The notes: generated from the sequence alone by a model not told the origin. Positions 1-12,551 are shown, counted from the stretch's first letter. The stretch: DNA of 64,000 bases from Pyxicephalus adspersus (GCF_032062135.1 NC_092859.1:52451155-52515154), one strand, 5' to 3'. Numbers and translations are program-made.

Positions 1-119
1 TACACTCTGAAAATTACAGGTCATTGTGACATACATATTAGGAGATATGGAGGTTTGTACACAAAGCTGTGAGGATGCAGAATTCACACGCAGCTAGCAG
101 TGGATACATTTCTAAGGCA

Positions 120-334
120 GAAATCTGAGCTCTGTGCTATGAGATGGGGGCGGGGCTGTCTGTGTTTCCTTCACATGAAGGCTGCACAGGAGGGCACAGA
201 GCAGCTTCTCTGAGATCCGGGCATCCGAGGATGAGAGCTGCCCAGAGCTGGGCGGGGTATTCAAATCAGCCGGGCGGAGCAACCGGCTAAAAAGCTCTGG
301 GGAGAACTATGCTTGATCTCCATTGCTGCTGCAG
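120..334 (+). promoter_or_regulatory. GC-box-rich promoter-like block with possible first-exon donor
   Basis: The block is markedly richer in G+C and CpG than its surroundings. It has two GC boxes (GGGGCGGGG near 148-157 and GGGCGGGG near 250-257), a TATA-like GGCTAAAAAG near 285-294, and an ATG at 309-311. It ends GCTGCTGCAG|GTAACG, a good splice donor at 334/335. It could be the promoter and first exon of the SLC23A1-like gene about 12 kb downstream, but I could not find the coding exon that should lie between them. It may instead belong to something else or be a GC-rich repeat. Confidence 0.3.
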
Positions 335-666
335 GTAACGTCGGAGGGAGTAAACAGAGTGCGCTGGTCTGTATTGGCTTATGGCACTGGATTGCTGACC
401 AGATATGCATCTAATAATTTATTACGTTAAGACCAAGAAATATGCTTACCTTAGGGGTGTGTATGCAGTTGGGCTTGTACTGTGAGGCCACCTGGTCAAA
501 GGTGCCTGCTCTTGAGTTGGGATGAATGTGCTTCCTTAAATTAAACAAAGTGTAAATGGAAGAAGGTGGACTGTTTTGTTTTTATTTGTTTTCAAAATGG
601 ACTAAATTGTGGGCAGCTCTTGAGGTAGCTTCATAGCTAACTTTCTTTAATTTAAAAAAAAATGTT

Positions 667-679
667 AAAAAAGTTCAGA
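667..679. repeat. Target-site duplication, left copy
   Basis: AAAAAAGTTCAGA is repeated exactly at 1356-1368, bracketing the truncated L1 insertion. Confidence 0.8.
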
Positions 680-1355
680 GCCGAGGACATGGCATTTTCA
701 ATGCCCCAAATGTAACTGTTTGAATGCCTCTCTGTCTCACCGGTTGTGGTTCTGTCCTGAGATCACCCTGTTTTGGTCTCGGATCCTCAGGTTTATACAC
801 TCTGTAACAGGACATACTATACCATCTAATCCAATTTTGTTAGTGTTTGGTTCCTGGGACGGCTCAGAGGTAGAAGATATACCTCGCTCAGTGCGCACTT
901 GGACAAATGTATGTCTTTTAGCAGCCAGGCGCACAATCAAGCAAAATTGGATACAAACACAACCCCCTGGTTTGGAACAAGTCATCTCCTCCTTGAAAAA
1001 TCTATTTCACACGGAAATGCTGGACGCTAAATTGCAGGGCGATGACTCTATTACCCGGTTTTGGACACATTGGTACAAGTTTTTGATCTACGCCTTTACG
1101 GGTTCGGACAGTGCCTCGATACTTGAATTGTTTAAATACTCTACCTGGTATATGACCAATATATCAGGGTGACAGTGTGGTCGTGGAATGTTCTTGTGAT
1201 GATATTGATAGCATTGGAATTGTGAGTGTTCCCTTTTTGTTCCCCCTGTTTATTTTTTCCCATATTTTTTCTCCGTTATGTTTGTTTCATTTTGGTTAAG
1301 GTTATAAAGTTGTATTTGTATGTGCATAAAATTAATAAAAACAGTTTGAAAAAAA
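680..1355 (+). mobile_element. 5'-truncated L1/Tx1-type LINE 3' end with target-site duplication
   Basis: The segment encodes the C-terminal tail of an L1-like ORF2, including the Cys-rich CPKCN...HRLWFC motif and a tail that stays open to about 1172. A 3' UTR with AATAAAA and an A-tract at about 1349-1361 follows. A 13-base direct repeat AAAAAAGTTCAGA flanks it at 667-679 and 1356-1368, the classic target-site duplication. The reading frame at 720-1172 is LINE sequence, not a host gene. Confidence 0.85.
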
Positions 1356-1368
1356 AAAAAAGTTCAGA
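1356..1368. repeat. Target-site duplication, right copy
   Basis: An exact copy of the 13 bases at 667-679, directly after the A-rich tail. Some A residues may belong to the tail rather than the duplication. Confidence 0.8.
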
Positions 1369-2040
1369 CCCATGCTATTACACAGTTTTTTAGATCCTGG
1401 TATTTCTAAATGTTTCAAATCTAGACCCAAGGTCAAAAGATAAATGGGAAGTGAATTTTATACAATGTGCTTAACACATGGTGAATATTCTTATTTGAAC
1501 TGTATTTTAAAACTATCTGAAAGGTTCATTTTCAGATCCAATAACTGCCCTTAGGTTGCACATTTTTAAATGGCAATATGAAAAGTAACATAAATAAATA
1601 CAAGGAGAAGAGATTCCCCTGTGATCCTCATGTGATTTAACATTAAAAACACTGGGACTCCCAGGGCAGAGCGTCATGAAGCGGATGCATTTTAACAGAG
1701 ATCTCCAGTGCACCCTCAACTGTTTGATTCTTTGGCTGGTGAGCCACCTGTCAATAGCAACAACAGCAAGGATTTCCATCATGGAGAGGAGAAGTGAGAA
1801 GGGAGGTGGCACTAACAAGCCCTCTCACCGTACAATACAAAGTTCACATGAATTCACATGGATTATGCAGACACTGGTCAGCCCTTATATTGTTTATTTG
1901 CTTCTCCTATACTGCCCCTTTACAAATAAAACCTTCCTCTCCAGCATCACCTGTTTTTCCCCTGCCTAGAAGCAACTCTGGCATTCTGGAGTCTGACGGT
2001 TCCAAAATCTGACTATCATATTTTGACAATATCTATCACA
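1369..2040. other. No recognised feature
   Basis: AT-rich sequence. Short open readings are present on both strands at 1513-1969, but they have no recognisable motif and overlap each other. Confidence 0.5.
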
Positions 2041-2049
2041 CTTGGAGAG

Positions 2050-2640
2050 ACATGACCACTGGGGGGCGCTACAGCTTGCAAGGAGGTGGTGTGAACTCTA
2101 AGAAAGGCCAAGGCGCAGAATCTAAGCAGTAGCCAGGTCTTCTGCAGGGCCTCTGATGGTTAGGATGTTGTGCCGCTGGTAACTGCCAGGTTGCGGTCCT
2201 TGGTCACACCAAGGTGGGCAATATGAAGCATGGTACCAAATCACAAAGCAGGAGGATAGTGGAGGAAGACCAGGGTCGAGACAGGAAGCAAGGAAGAGAG
2301 GTCAGATCACACACCAGGGGTCAATTACCAGGGATCCAGAAGACAGACACCAGTAACAGGGGCCACTGTAGGCACAGGGAACACAGGATACAGTGAAAGC
2401 AACAGGTGGCAAAGGTAACACAGGAATATCAACAGATAGACAGGAACACTGGAACAGCACAGGGAAGTTGGCTGGTAACCAACAGACTGGATAACCAAAG
2501 GTTAACGCTGGAGCTGGACAGAGGAAACACTGAATTAGCCAACAGGTATACAGGAACTAGTTCAACAGAACTAGGTGCTTGGCACCAATGGAGACACATT
2601 GCATGAACACTGAGTGGAGTGTGTGAGTTGGATAAATAGC
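2050..2640 (-). repeat. LTR-like dispersed repeat, copy 1
   Basis: Read on the minus strand it contains CGCAACCTGGCAG and GCTACTGCTTAGATTCTGCG, which match CACAACCTGGCAG and GCTACTGCTTAGACCCTGCG in the + strand copy near 62000-62100. A short-motif-rich section (about 2240-2600) follows. The family is unclassified. The layout resembles LTR-like repeats common in frog genomes. Confidence 0.45.
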
Positions 2641-2830
2641 CAGGGATGATTAAGAGGCTGTTTCCTGATAGCTGATAAAGCTTGCTAGCGTAGGCACGGC
2701 GAGAGTCAGAACTGCCTGCATGCACAGGAGAGATGCGTCTTCGTTTTAGCAAGGAAAAGGAAAGTGTGACAATATCTTTGAGGATTAGGTTTGAAAATAA
2801 ATTTGTTGATGATCTAATTTGCATTTCATT

Positions 2831-3330
2831 GGGATCCTGGGATCTTACAAAGGCTAGTTCTTGACTACTACCTTGATTGAGCTGGCTGTGGGTGAGCTTT
2901 GCAATGCCATTACTGAGAATAAATGAGTTTGGTCAACTCTCCCAGTGAAACAATATCTAGCATTTCAATGGCTACCCTGCAACAAGATTGGTTAAGATGA
3001 TGGAAGAGTTTACTGCATAATACTACTGTGAAAATGTTTGTATTAACATTTCAGCATAGTAAATGGTCTTTGTAAAACATGCTCAGTTAGTAGAATTCTG
3101 AATACAATATAAGACATATCAAATTCGAAATCAATGATACTGGATTGAATATGTCATGAGATTGGGGAACTATGCATTGTATGTTATATGTGGGACAAAA
3201 CATGCACTATTGCTGATAAATCTGATATGCTGCTGATAAACCTGATATGCTGGTTTTATACTAATTATGATATGAATTAAAATTTGTCCATAAAATCCTT
3301 GGCATTTGGAGACCAAATTCATGTGTTATT
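2831..3330. other. No recognised feature
   Basis: AT-rich sequence. I see no exon, coding homology or clear repeat structure. Confidence 0.45.
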
Positions 3331-3339
3331 ATTTTGGTT

Positions 3340-3840
3340 AGTCATTTAACCACCAGACGACTTCCATTCTCGGTTTATCAGAAGGATCAAGGTGAATTAA
3401 AATTGATTTTATGGAATGTTGCAGATCTTAAAAGTCCTTAATAGTCTTAATGTTCCCAAAAAATACAAAAAGAAATTATCTCCTTGTATTGTGTTTTTGT
3501 GAGAAACCCATTGAAATCCATGTAGGTACCCCAGGTCTTAAAATGAACGGCTTTTGCTGATGATCTTCTACCACACATAGCCAACCCTAAGCATAATTTG
3601 GTTTTTAAGTTTGACTTTACAATATGGTTCAGTATCGGGATACACTATTAACTTAGACAAATCTAGAGCATTGTATCTTTCAAAGTATGCCAAGCCTGTA
3701 TCGAGTTAATGGTGATACCTATTCATCTGGTGTAAAGAGAAACTCCTTAGTGAGTTAAAATCATCACAAATCCCTGTAAATTGTATCATTTTAATGTGTT
3801 GCCATGTATAAATTTGTAAATGAGTTGATGGTCTTGGTCT
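3340..3840 (+). mobile_element. Decayed L1-type LINE remnant (reverse transcriptase piece)
   Basis: Frame-shifted + strand translation shows an endonuclease-like start (ELKLILWNVADLKS near 3390-3440). It then jumps to reverse-transcriptase text, FADDLLPHIANPKHN near 3548-3595 and SGYTINLDKSRALYLS near 3633-3680. FADD is the polymerase catalytic motif. Stops and frameshifts make it inactive, and an internal deletion joins endonuclease to polymerase. Confidence 0.6.
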
Positions 3841-5029
3841 AATCTTACATTATTATATTTGAGTAAGATCTCTTGATCAAAATGATAATGTCACTGCAAA
3901 TATTTTATATTTTTCAGATTTTACCTTTGGTATTACAAAAAAAGTTTTTGAAATGTCATTGGGAATGTAAACAGACCAGTTAAGGTTTCCATGGTACTTG
4001 TAACCATACATACCCTGCCCTAGATCAGCAAACTGTTCCCACCTTAGGTTGAATATATATCTTCCTAATTCATAAAGTTTTTTTTCCTGTTGAAAATACT
4101 TTAAATCACATTTTGTATTCCTGTTGGCAGGTCTAGCACAAAATTAGGGGGCTACACCATGTTATTTATGCAGTCTTTGTATTTTGTTAATTTATCTTTT
4201 GTTATCCTCAAAAAAAATGTGCCACAAATTTTAGAGAAGGCAATATCTCTGATACATTATTATCTTCCTTTTTTACACACTCTTTGAGCCTGATTTATTA
4301 AAGTTCAGAAGAAACTGGAGAAGATAGACTATCATGGGGGAACCTGGGTGATCTAGCAAACAATGTTGTCAGTCCAGAATTGCAAGGCAAGATCTAACAT
4401 GGGTTCTTTCGCTTGGTCATCGGGTATGGAAATGTATCTCCCCCTCCTCCTCCCCCTCCCTACCTAAACAGCTTTGGTATGTCTTCCCACTAATTTTCCA
4501 ACCTTTCAATTCCTATATGGCATCTCCTGCCTTTTACAGACAGTTTTTATATCCACAGCATATTATTGTATTGCTTACTTATGTGCTTTACATTTTGTGT
4601 GGTTGACATCTACCACTATGTTGAACCCTTTGATATGTTTCTGCCTTCAGGTTATAAAAGATTTTAGGGATGTTGTCTCAACCCAGGGTGTGCTTTTTTC
4701 CCTATTACTCCAAAATTAGTTCTGGGGAGCCTCTGTTTTGGAGAGAATATGTTGTTACTCCTTGTTCCTGTTAAGTAATGGTCCTCTTTGTTGTCCCAGA
4801 CATTTGTACCTAATCTTCCTCACATACCCTGGGCTGACCAGTTACCTAGAGGTTGGGTCCCTGTCTTGTCTTGTCTGACTGGCTTTTGCTTGAGATGTCT
4901 CTCCCCTCTTCCCTCTTTTTTGAGCAACTACAGATTACGGTTCCCCCAAGCAGGGGGTCTCTTGCATCTCTCTGAGGTTTCCTCTACACCAATATGCCCC
5001 TAACACTATCTTCAATATGGATATAAAAT

Positions 5030-5745
5030 CCTGAACTGTTAACATTCAAGGTTTTACCAGTCTTTCAAAGCATGCCCAGGTACTCTATACAATGCATAAA
5101 GCAAAGATAGATATCCTTTAACTTAAGGAAACCTATTTCGAATCTACCTATACCCCTATTTGTCATCATTGTCCCTACACAACTTAGTTTCACAGTGAGA
5201 ATCCCAACTCAATATCCAATGGTGTCTCCATCCTTCACCATAAGTAACTCCCCGTCCAATTGGCGGACTATCTCTCAGACCCTCAAGGTCATTACATCTT
5301 CCCAAAGATTTTAAGCTGGAACAATTATATTTCTCGCTTCCCTTAACCAACCCAACCATAACCCTTCTATTGTTGCCATTTAACTACTAACATTGCTTAA
5401 ATCTTATGCAGTGGGCACATTGAGTGATGGAGGAGACTTTAATTTTGCTTTTGACCCTAGGGTGGACATATCCTCAGGTAAATCCACTGTTCCTTTTTGT
5501 AGACATAATTTAAATGTAGCCTCCATGATCTTCTGCTCGTTGACACTTGGAGGGCTCCTCATCCTTCCTGTGAGGATTTTTTCTTCAAACACACACTTCT
5601 CACGTACAGTATCTTCTAATAGCCACCACATGCTCGCTTGGCATCCTTTTGCATCTATAAACCCTCGTGGTGTTAAAGTTGAATGTATTTCTCTCTTAAA
5701 GGAACAGAGACTTCTTTGCTATAGATGGAGCTTTTATTGACACGT
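5030..5745 (+). mobile_element. Decayed L1/Tx1-type LINE endonuclease fragment
   Basis: The + strand reads like the N-terminal AP-endonuclease domain of L1 ORF2: NIQGFTSLSKHAQ-type opening near 5040, LRKPISN-type segment near 5120, and the metal/active-site block GDFNFAFDPRVDISSGKS near 5428-5490. Several frameshifts and stops are present. Confidence 0.65.
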
Positions 5746-5759
5746 GTGAGAACAATGAA

Positions 5760-6185
5760 AAATGGCTATTGTTCTGATTTATTCCGAAAAAATAGTGTTA
5801 TCTATACAAAGTAAAGTAGGGGGTACAGAAAAGTAACTAGAGATTGAAGTGATAAGTGACCCTTGAGGAATCCTGAGTGATTGATGTCCCTAAACAATTT
5901 ATGGCCCTGATATCCTGTGAATCTCTTCACACCCCCCAAGGCGACCATTCCCTTTGTTAACCCTTAATTAACATTTTAAACAAAGAAAAGAAACTCAACC
6001 AGTTGTACAGGATGTTTATCCCCCATAATGCAATCAGATTTCTTGGTATATTTCTCATGAATGGTTCTGCTAGTAAATGGAGTAAAAAGTAATTTTCCTT
6101 CTCAAGTGTAAATCAAAAGATTTGCAATATTTGAAAATCTGGTAGAACAATTGTCAGTTGGTAATTGTAACAATTGTAACAACTG
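5760..6185. other. No recognised feature
   Basis: AT-rich spacer without coding homology. A short TAACAATTG repetition is seen at 6164-6185. Confidence 0.4.
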
Positions 6186-6189
6186 TAAG

Positions 6190-6720
6190 CCTAAACCCAG
6201 AGATCCACCTGGGGCAATATGGATGTTGGGACTGCGCCCCCTGGCAGGTGTCACAGGATTACCTGGAGCATGGAATCCAAGTGTCTCCCGGTCTTCACCA
6301 GAGCACTCCCCAAGGGATGATGGGCTACTGACCCTAATGGCCACCAGACTACTTTGCTGTGGGGAGCACACCAGGCCACAAGCCCCCAGGTTCTCCGCAC
6401 CAGGGGCGAGTAGGACAGAGGGCTCTGATTTAGGGACAATGCAGATCAGGTACTAAGTTGGATGACAGCAGGACAGCAGTTCCGGCAGACTGATGTTCAG
6501 GGCAGACGGCAGACAAGTGTAGTCCAGGTACAAGCACAGGTCAGGGCAGGCGGCGGACAAGCATGGTCTAGGTACAGGCACAGGTCAGGGCAGGCGGTAG
6601 ACAGATGTAATCCATGGTAAAAGCACAGGTCAGGAATCCAAAAGGGCAAGAAATGGCAGAGTGTAAATGAGCAACTCACAGGTAACAAGGCTGAGGATCC
6701 AGTAACCAGATCCTGGAATC
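6190..6720 (-). repeat. LTR-like dispersed repeat, copy 2
   Basis: On the minus strand this segment has the same plan as the copies at 2050-2640 and 61590-62172: a CCTGxCCTG-rich part, a block with GTGAAGACC near 6296, and an end near CTGTGACACC. Open readings on both strands come from its high G+C, not from genes. Confidence 0.4.
6499..6645. repeat. 44-bp tandem repeat inside LTR-like element
   Basis: The unit begins GGTACAAGCACAGGTCAGGG at 6528 and recurs at 6572 and, more diverged, at 6617. A partial copy lies before 6528. The period is 44-45 bases. Confidence 0.75.
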
Positions 6721-6749
6721 AGGGAGGTATAAAAATGACTAGCAGCCAT

Positions 6750-8600
6750 TAGTAGGGCAATGAAGTAACCAGGAATTACTCGTTGGCGTTACAAGCTGCT
6801 CGTTGGCTGCTGCACATTTCCTGAAATCCCTTTAGCTCAAGTGCAGGGGATGCTAAAAAAGGCACATCTTTGCACATCTAAGTGGTAACAGTGAAAAACA
6901 AAACGTGTTGATAAAAAAGTGTTTTGTTGGTGTGAGGCAAAAGCCTTGTGTGTAGTGTATTTTATGATACCTACTTTGAAAAATCATAAAGTCCATATCA
7001 TTTCCCCCTCAAGTTCATTTCCTGAACTTATATTATTTTGTACTCATATAAGAGACTTGGCGAGCCTGCTACCCACACGACATACTGGTTGGCAACACAA
7101 AATAAAAATAAAGGTATCCAGCAAAGTGACTCTCCAAACTTTGCTGTAGGTCTTAGGTGCCAGGGAAGACTGCAGGTCTGCAGGTCTTGTTCCTTTATAA
7201 TTCTTTCTTGATTTCCCTGACACAATAAAAACATTTATTTTTTCCAGCACACATCAGTGTATATCATTCTAGGCTGCCCTGACTTATAAACCATTAGATC
7301 ATGATCCAACCTAGAATGCTGGACAACATCAGCGTATTTGGGTGCATGACAAAGCAAGTTGAATTTTTTCCTGCAATTAACCTGCTTAAATTTCATGTTC
7401 ATGGTATTAGACAAAGGAACAGTAGGATCAATATGAGCATGCTGTAGATTTCCCAATTTCATTTTTTATGTTTAATTGTGTCTTCACTCACTCACCTACA
7501 TGTTGAGCTAGACTCCTTAAATTGTTTCTTAACACTTCCAAATCCATAGTGTTTAATGTTCCCATTGCAATACCACCTGTCCCTAAAGCTGTATTCAAGA
7601 TATCTATTTTTACTTTATTGCGAGTATACCCCAACTCCAGCCCAACTTGAGCATAAAGATCTCATTCTTTACATATGCAGCACATCTTTCATCCCAATTA
7701 TCAACCCTAAAATCTTTCATTGCTATCCTCTGGTTGTATAATACAAACTATGTTTATGTTAACACAGTTCTTTGTGAGGATAACTGTGGGACTACCTAGT
7801 ATGCAGTTTAATTATGGGTGTACTACATTTACCAGGATTCATTTTTTAAGGCCCCAAAACAGTTTTCACACTTGTTTATTAATATTTGTTATAAATATTT
7901 TATCCACAGTTCACTCACTTTACCCCCGTCTTTCCCATGTGCGCCATTGTCTTGGAATTGTTACTGGATCACTGCAACCTTCATTAGTCATCTTACAAAA
8001 TGGCCATATAAATGGCCCAAATCCTACCCAATCAGTGTCACATTCACACCTCTCATATTCTCATTCATTGGTTATTCAATCATTCACTCATTTATTCAGG
8101 GTAAATCTAAACCATTATTTAGAACATCCCACTTCCAAGGATTTGGACCAAGAAAATATAATGATTGATTGGCATACCAATATGCCACTTCAAAGGAATA
8201 ATGTCCTTCAATGACAGAGATGCAAGTGTTTTTTCATAACATTTTTAAGGAAACTACGTATGTACATTTATCCTAAATGTTTTCATACATTTTATGTTTT
8301 CATCAGTTTTAACATGTAAGACCAATATCCTTGCATACTTTGTCATAAACATTTTGCTTGATCTTTCAAACAATTCACCTATGTATACTAGTAACAATAA
8401 TAATATGCCAAGATGCATAATTTTCTCCATTGGAATCCTCAGGATACAATTTATCTTGTTTACATCTTACTAAAAATGGATCTGTCACATTCACAAAATC
8501 TACACTATTGGGTAAATAAGTCACTGTACCATTATTCACAGAAACCTTTTTTAGAGTCATTACTATTAACTATTTCAGGAATGATTCCTGGAATAGGACA
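6750..8600. other. No recognised feature
   Basis: AT-rich intergenic or intronic sequence. Two long overlapping open readings at 7720-8214 and 7818-8168 have low-complexity composition and no family motif I recognise. Confidence 0.45.
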
Positions 8601-8609
8601 GACCTCTTC

Positions 8610-8752
8610 TTCTGGGTCCTTCTCACTCTGGGATTGTCTCATCTGGCAGAGAAACTCCTCTGAGGGACAACTAGTCACATGACTATGGACTTTGTACAGC
8701 GCTGCTTAATATGTAAGCACTATATAAATACAGTGTAATAATAATACTAATA
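8610..8752 (+). repeat. Short interspersed repeat 3' part (SINE-like), copy 1
   Basis: The text GAGGGACAACTAGTCACATG, followed by GGACTTTGTACAGCGCTGC and GCACTATATAAATACAGTG with a TAATAATA tail, matches the fuller copy at 54640-54878. The tail of short tandem TAA units is typical of SINE or LINE-derived 3' ends. Confidence 0.6.
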
Positions 8753-8849
8753 AGTCACATGACAACATGACAATCTCAGGACTACCTTTCAACACATCCT
8801 TTAAAGACTCCACATATACCATATAATGTGATATAATGTTAATGTGGCA

Positions 8850-10720
8850 GCTCTACCAAAAATTGAAGCTTGGATAGCCTCTGCATTGAATTTCCATCAT
8901 GGAGCAAGAAGATTACATATGTCATCAAATAAAGCACTGGCCCTGACACTATACTTCCACATTTAATAGGACATTTGTGGAAGTCCTCACTCCTTTTCTT
9001 AGTAAAGTCTTTAATGCAGTCATCCCAAATGCCCCCTTTCCTGTCCAAAGCCTTAAGGTGCATATCTCATTAATCCCTAAGCCCAACAAGGACCAAACTC
9101 AATGCTCCAATTATAAACCTATTTTATTGAGCAATGTGGATATTAACTTGTTTTCCAAAATCTTGGCAAAAAGATTCAGTGATCACCTTCCTACCCTTAT
9201 CCTAAAGGATCAGATAGGTGTTGTCAATGGAACACATGGCAATGCTTTGTGCAACATCCCAGACATTCTGGGCCTGGTTCTTAAAGAGCATCACTATAAC
9301 TCTTATCATTTCCTGATATTCTGCTACTATATGTTTTTCACTCCATACCTCTATCCCCTTCAATTATATGTGAGTTTTGAGAAGTTTGAGGAACTTTAAA
9401 GTAAATAGACTGCACAATTGGATCTTTGTCATAATGTCCCTCTTTAGGTTTGTTCAAACTTGATTAAATACCTTGGAGTGAACCTTCCCCCAGACCCCCC
9501 CCCTCCAAAACTGTTTGCTGATAATTATACCTAATTACTCTAGAGAATTCAAGATAGCCTCTGTAAAAATAACAATTTGCCTCTATCTTGGTTTGTGAGA
9601 ATGAATGTATTAAAAGTTTACATTGTTCCAAAGGTTCTTTACTTGTTTCAAACTGTATCAGTGTCCCTCCCACACGCCTTCCTTCAAAATATACATTGTC
9701 TGTTTAGTCATTTTTACCTGGCCCTCTGGATGCCCCAGATCTCCTTTAAATTGTTGTCCAGACCTAAATTTAAGGGAGAAGCTGGCCTTTCCACATCTCT
9801 CCTTGAATCTTTAGAACGCTTTTGGTCAGATTTGTTGACCGGTTTCAAGGTTATGGGACCAAGCAATGGGTAACACTTCCAAGGCACTTTGACATTCATT
9901 CTTTACCTTGGATTGATAGATCACATATTAAGGATGTCCATTCTTTTCCAACTGTTTCCTGGGATCTTTTTACCTATTAGCATAGACTTCTCTCTACTAA
10001 CACTCTCCACTAGACCTGGACCTTTTACTGCAGTATTCAACAACCCAGCTTTTTCATTAGCAATGAAGGTGCCCTACTTCCTTTCATGGGCCCAACAATA
10101 TCATCATTTAGGATCTGTTTTGTAGGGAGCCCCTGTACCCCCATTAATAGTCTTGCAGATTGATTCTTCTAATGGAGTGTTATCATGGTTTTCAAACAGC
10201 CAGTTAGCTCCCTTTCTGACCTTGTTCCTAGATTGGCATACTTTGAATCATTCCTTTACCTCTTTCCAGAGTCTACTTCTCCAGTTTAATAAACCTATGC
10301 ATTTGGTATCTGCCATGTATACAATTCTCCACAATAATTCACATTCTGATACTTCTATCTATGTAAGACATTGGCAAGAGGAACTGGGATTCTCCCTTTA
10401 TTTTGACTCACAAATATACATTAACGCTAAAGGCCTTACACGTTCTTACACTTACCAGTGTCCATTTGATCTTTGTTGGTTCTCACCTTCAGTGCCTGAG
10501 ACTTGTTACATATCTTGTGGTTTTCCAGTTTTGCACACGTTTTGTGAGATGTTTTGATTGTATAATTTTTCCCAATGTGCCCTCCATTACACTACTCTCT
10601 ATGATCCCAGGATGTCTAGGCTCTATTAGGAGAGATATTTTGCTGCACTTTCGTACAGCTGCTAGAATGGTTATCCTCAGACATTAGAGATAAACATCTG
10701 ATTTTACCCATAATGAGTTG
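8850..10720 (+). mobile_element. Decayed L1/Tx1-type LINE ORF2 (polymerase to C-terminus)
   Basis: The + strand reads as degraded ORF2. Polymerase blocks (VHISLIPKPNKDQTQCSNYK, then PILLSNVDINLFSKILAKRF) lie near 9055-9180, a KYLGVNLPP block near 9463, the WFVRMNVLKVYIVPKVLYLF block near 9590-9650, and the C-terminal region to about 10700. The catalytic YADD region is missing between 9380 and 9460, so the copy has an internal deletion as well as stops and frameshifts. Sequence to about 11090 may be its 3' UTR. Confidence 0.75.
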
Positions 10721-11099
10721 CTGGTGGAGTTAAAGTGTAAACACCATATGGAGCAGCTAGTGGTAGAGGATGGCAAAAAGATAGATAATTATATGGGTAA
10801 CTCTTGCTTCACTGTTTTGCTTTCCTCCTTATCATTTACCAATCCCCACCCATTGTTTTTCTTTCACTCTCTTTTCTACCTTCTCATCTCTTCTTCTGAT
10901 TTTTTTTATCTTTTGTTTTTTTGTACGGGGGTTTTATCACTTTGTTGGCTGTCCTGCCAAGGTTCTATACATTATGATTCTATTATTTATTTTAACCCTC
11001 ATTGTTGCTCTATTTGTTGGGAATATTTATGTGCACTGTATATTCTTCCTTTTTTAACTCCTTCTTTCCTCACTAATTGTATATGATATATATATATAT

Positions 11100-12393
11100 A
11101 TTTGTAATCTCAAGGAATATTCTGGTTGTATACCATTACCTCTTTTTCTGGTTTTCTTAATATGTAAAAAAAACAATATAACAAGTATTTTTGCATGGAA
11201 AAGAAGAGTAAACAACTGCACAGTGAGGTGTTTGGCAATAAAAACTGAGATACCCCATAGACAAAGAACAAAAATAGAAAGGTTCTCAGATAATGTAAGT
11301 ATAAGCATAGGTTTTTAACTAGCTTCTGGTACCACATTCGTTCCTCAGCTTCACATACACAAAGGGAAACAGCGTAAAAAAAAAGTGAGAAAGTTAATCA
11401 TGTAAGGGGAAGAAAATGGCCTCTGGAATTGGAAGGTGGAAAAACAATTCAAGTGAGAACAGTCATAAAAGTGATGTGTGATTTGGGTTCCCCTTTTAGT
11501 CTGTGATCTCTTTTGCAGATTAAATTATCATTTCAATAAGGTTTTCTATATTATTTGTATTTCAGCTGTCTGGTTGTAAGAAATTAAGTTCTACATGTGT
11601 ACAGAAATCACATTCCTTTTTTGAATTATTTCTAAATGCCTGTGTGAACATATGTGTGATATATGTTTGTATCGGTGGAGGTTCTCCTTTGCCCAGGTCA
11701 TTGTATATCTAGTAGTTGTTAATCTCATTCAGTTGGATTTGTTCTTGTAATGTTGAAAACGTTTTGCAACCTTTCAGGCTGATTTATCATCTTGAAAGCC
11801 TAACAAAAAGTTTTCCACATTACAAGATTGTATCCAGTTGAATTTGATCAACTACTACTAGATATTTTGGTTTATTAGTTTTATTAATTTTACCATTATA
11901 AAACCACTATATGGAATATACCCGTATAATAATGTTAAAAATACTAGTAAAGGAAAAGCTTTGAACTAGGGACAGCTACTTGGTTGACCCCAGCCTTGTA
12001 AACCTCTATGAAATAGTTTTATGACTAGTCTCACCTCTATTACTAATTACCCCTTCTAATCCATAGCCCACTTCTCTGTCCCTTATCTGATTAACTTTCT
12101 AAGGCTTTTGACATATATTAGAATCAGGATTAGATTGAGGAGCAGGTACCTGAAACAGGTTACTGATTTAGGATTGATTTTAATAATTCATTAGGTCAAT
12201 CACTCTAGCTTTCCTCTCCTCTTCTGATATAGGTTCTGTTAGTTTACCTTTCTAAGGTGGATCTAATAGGTAACTAATAGTGATAGTGGTTGTGAAGTTA
12301 TGGTTTCACCTCTAACCTCTACTACCACCATTTGTTTTTACCCATTGCCTCTAAAACCGCTGTTTTACTGACACACTATTTTTTGCCTTGCAG
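11100..12393. other. Intron or upstream sequence, no recognised feature
   Basis: AT-rich sequence up to the first recognised SLC23A1-like exon. There is a short (TA)n at about 11086-11101. No exon encoding the expected VPPWYLC segment was found here. Confidence 0.5.
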
Positions 12394-12551
12394 CACTATT
12401 TGACATGCTTTAGTGGGACCATTGCTATACCCTTTCTCTTAGCACAAGCACTTTGTGTTGGAAATGATCAACAAACAGTAAGCCAACTAATAGGAACAAT
12501 ATTCACCTGTGTTGGGATCACTACATTTATCCAAACAACATTCGGTATTAG
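12394..12551 (+). CDS. slc23a1: SLC23A1-like exon A: HYLTCF to FGI(R)
   Basis: This 158-nt exon is preceded by a pyrimidine-rich tract ending TTGCAG and followed by the donor AG|GTATGA. It encodes [20 protein letters not shown], then [20 protein letters not shown] and [12 protein letters not shown], and ends with two bases of an Arg codon completed by the next exon. These are the first transmembrane segments of the transporter. The frame opens in phase 0, so an upstream exon ending in ..GFQ is expected from the family. An upstream TTG-CAG reading is open but is the acceptor itself. Confidence 0.93.

Noticed and set aside
720..1172. 150-codon open reading as a host gene
   Set aside because: It matches the C-terminal tail of L1-type ORF2 and lies inside a target-site-duplicated insertion with an A-tail.
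3975..4015. Possible SLC23A1 start-side exon (text like FPWYL near 3985)
   Set aside because: The frame hits TAA immediately after WYL, no VPP precedes it, and there is no suitable acceptor and donor pair; taken as chance.
7720..8214. 164-codon open reading, the longest gap-free one in the window
   Set aside because: It overlaps another frame of similar length, has no motif, and lies in AT-rich DNA; chance is sufficient.
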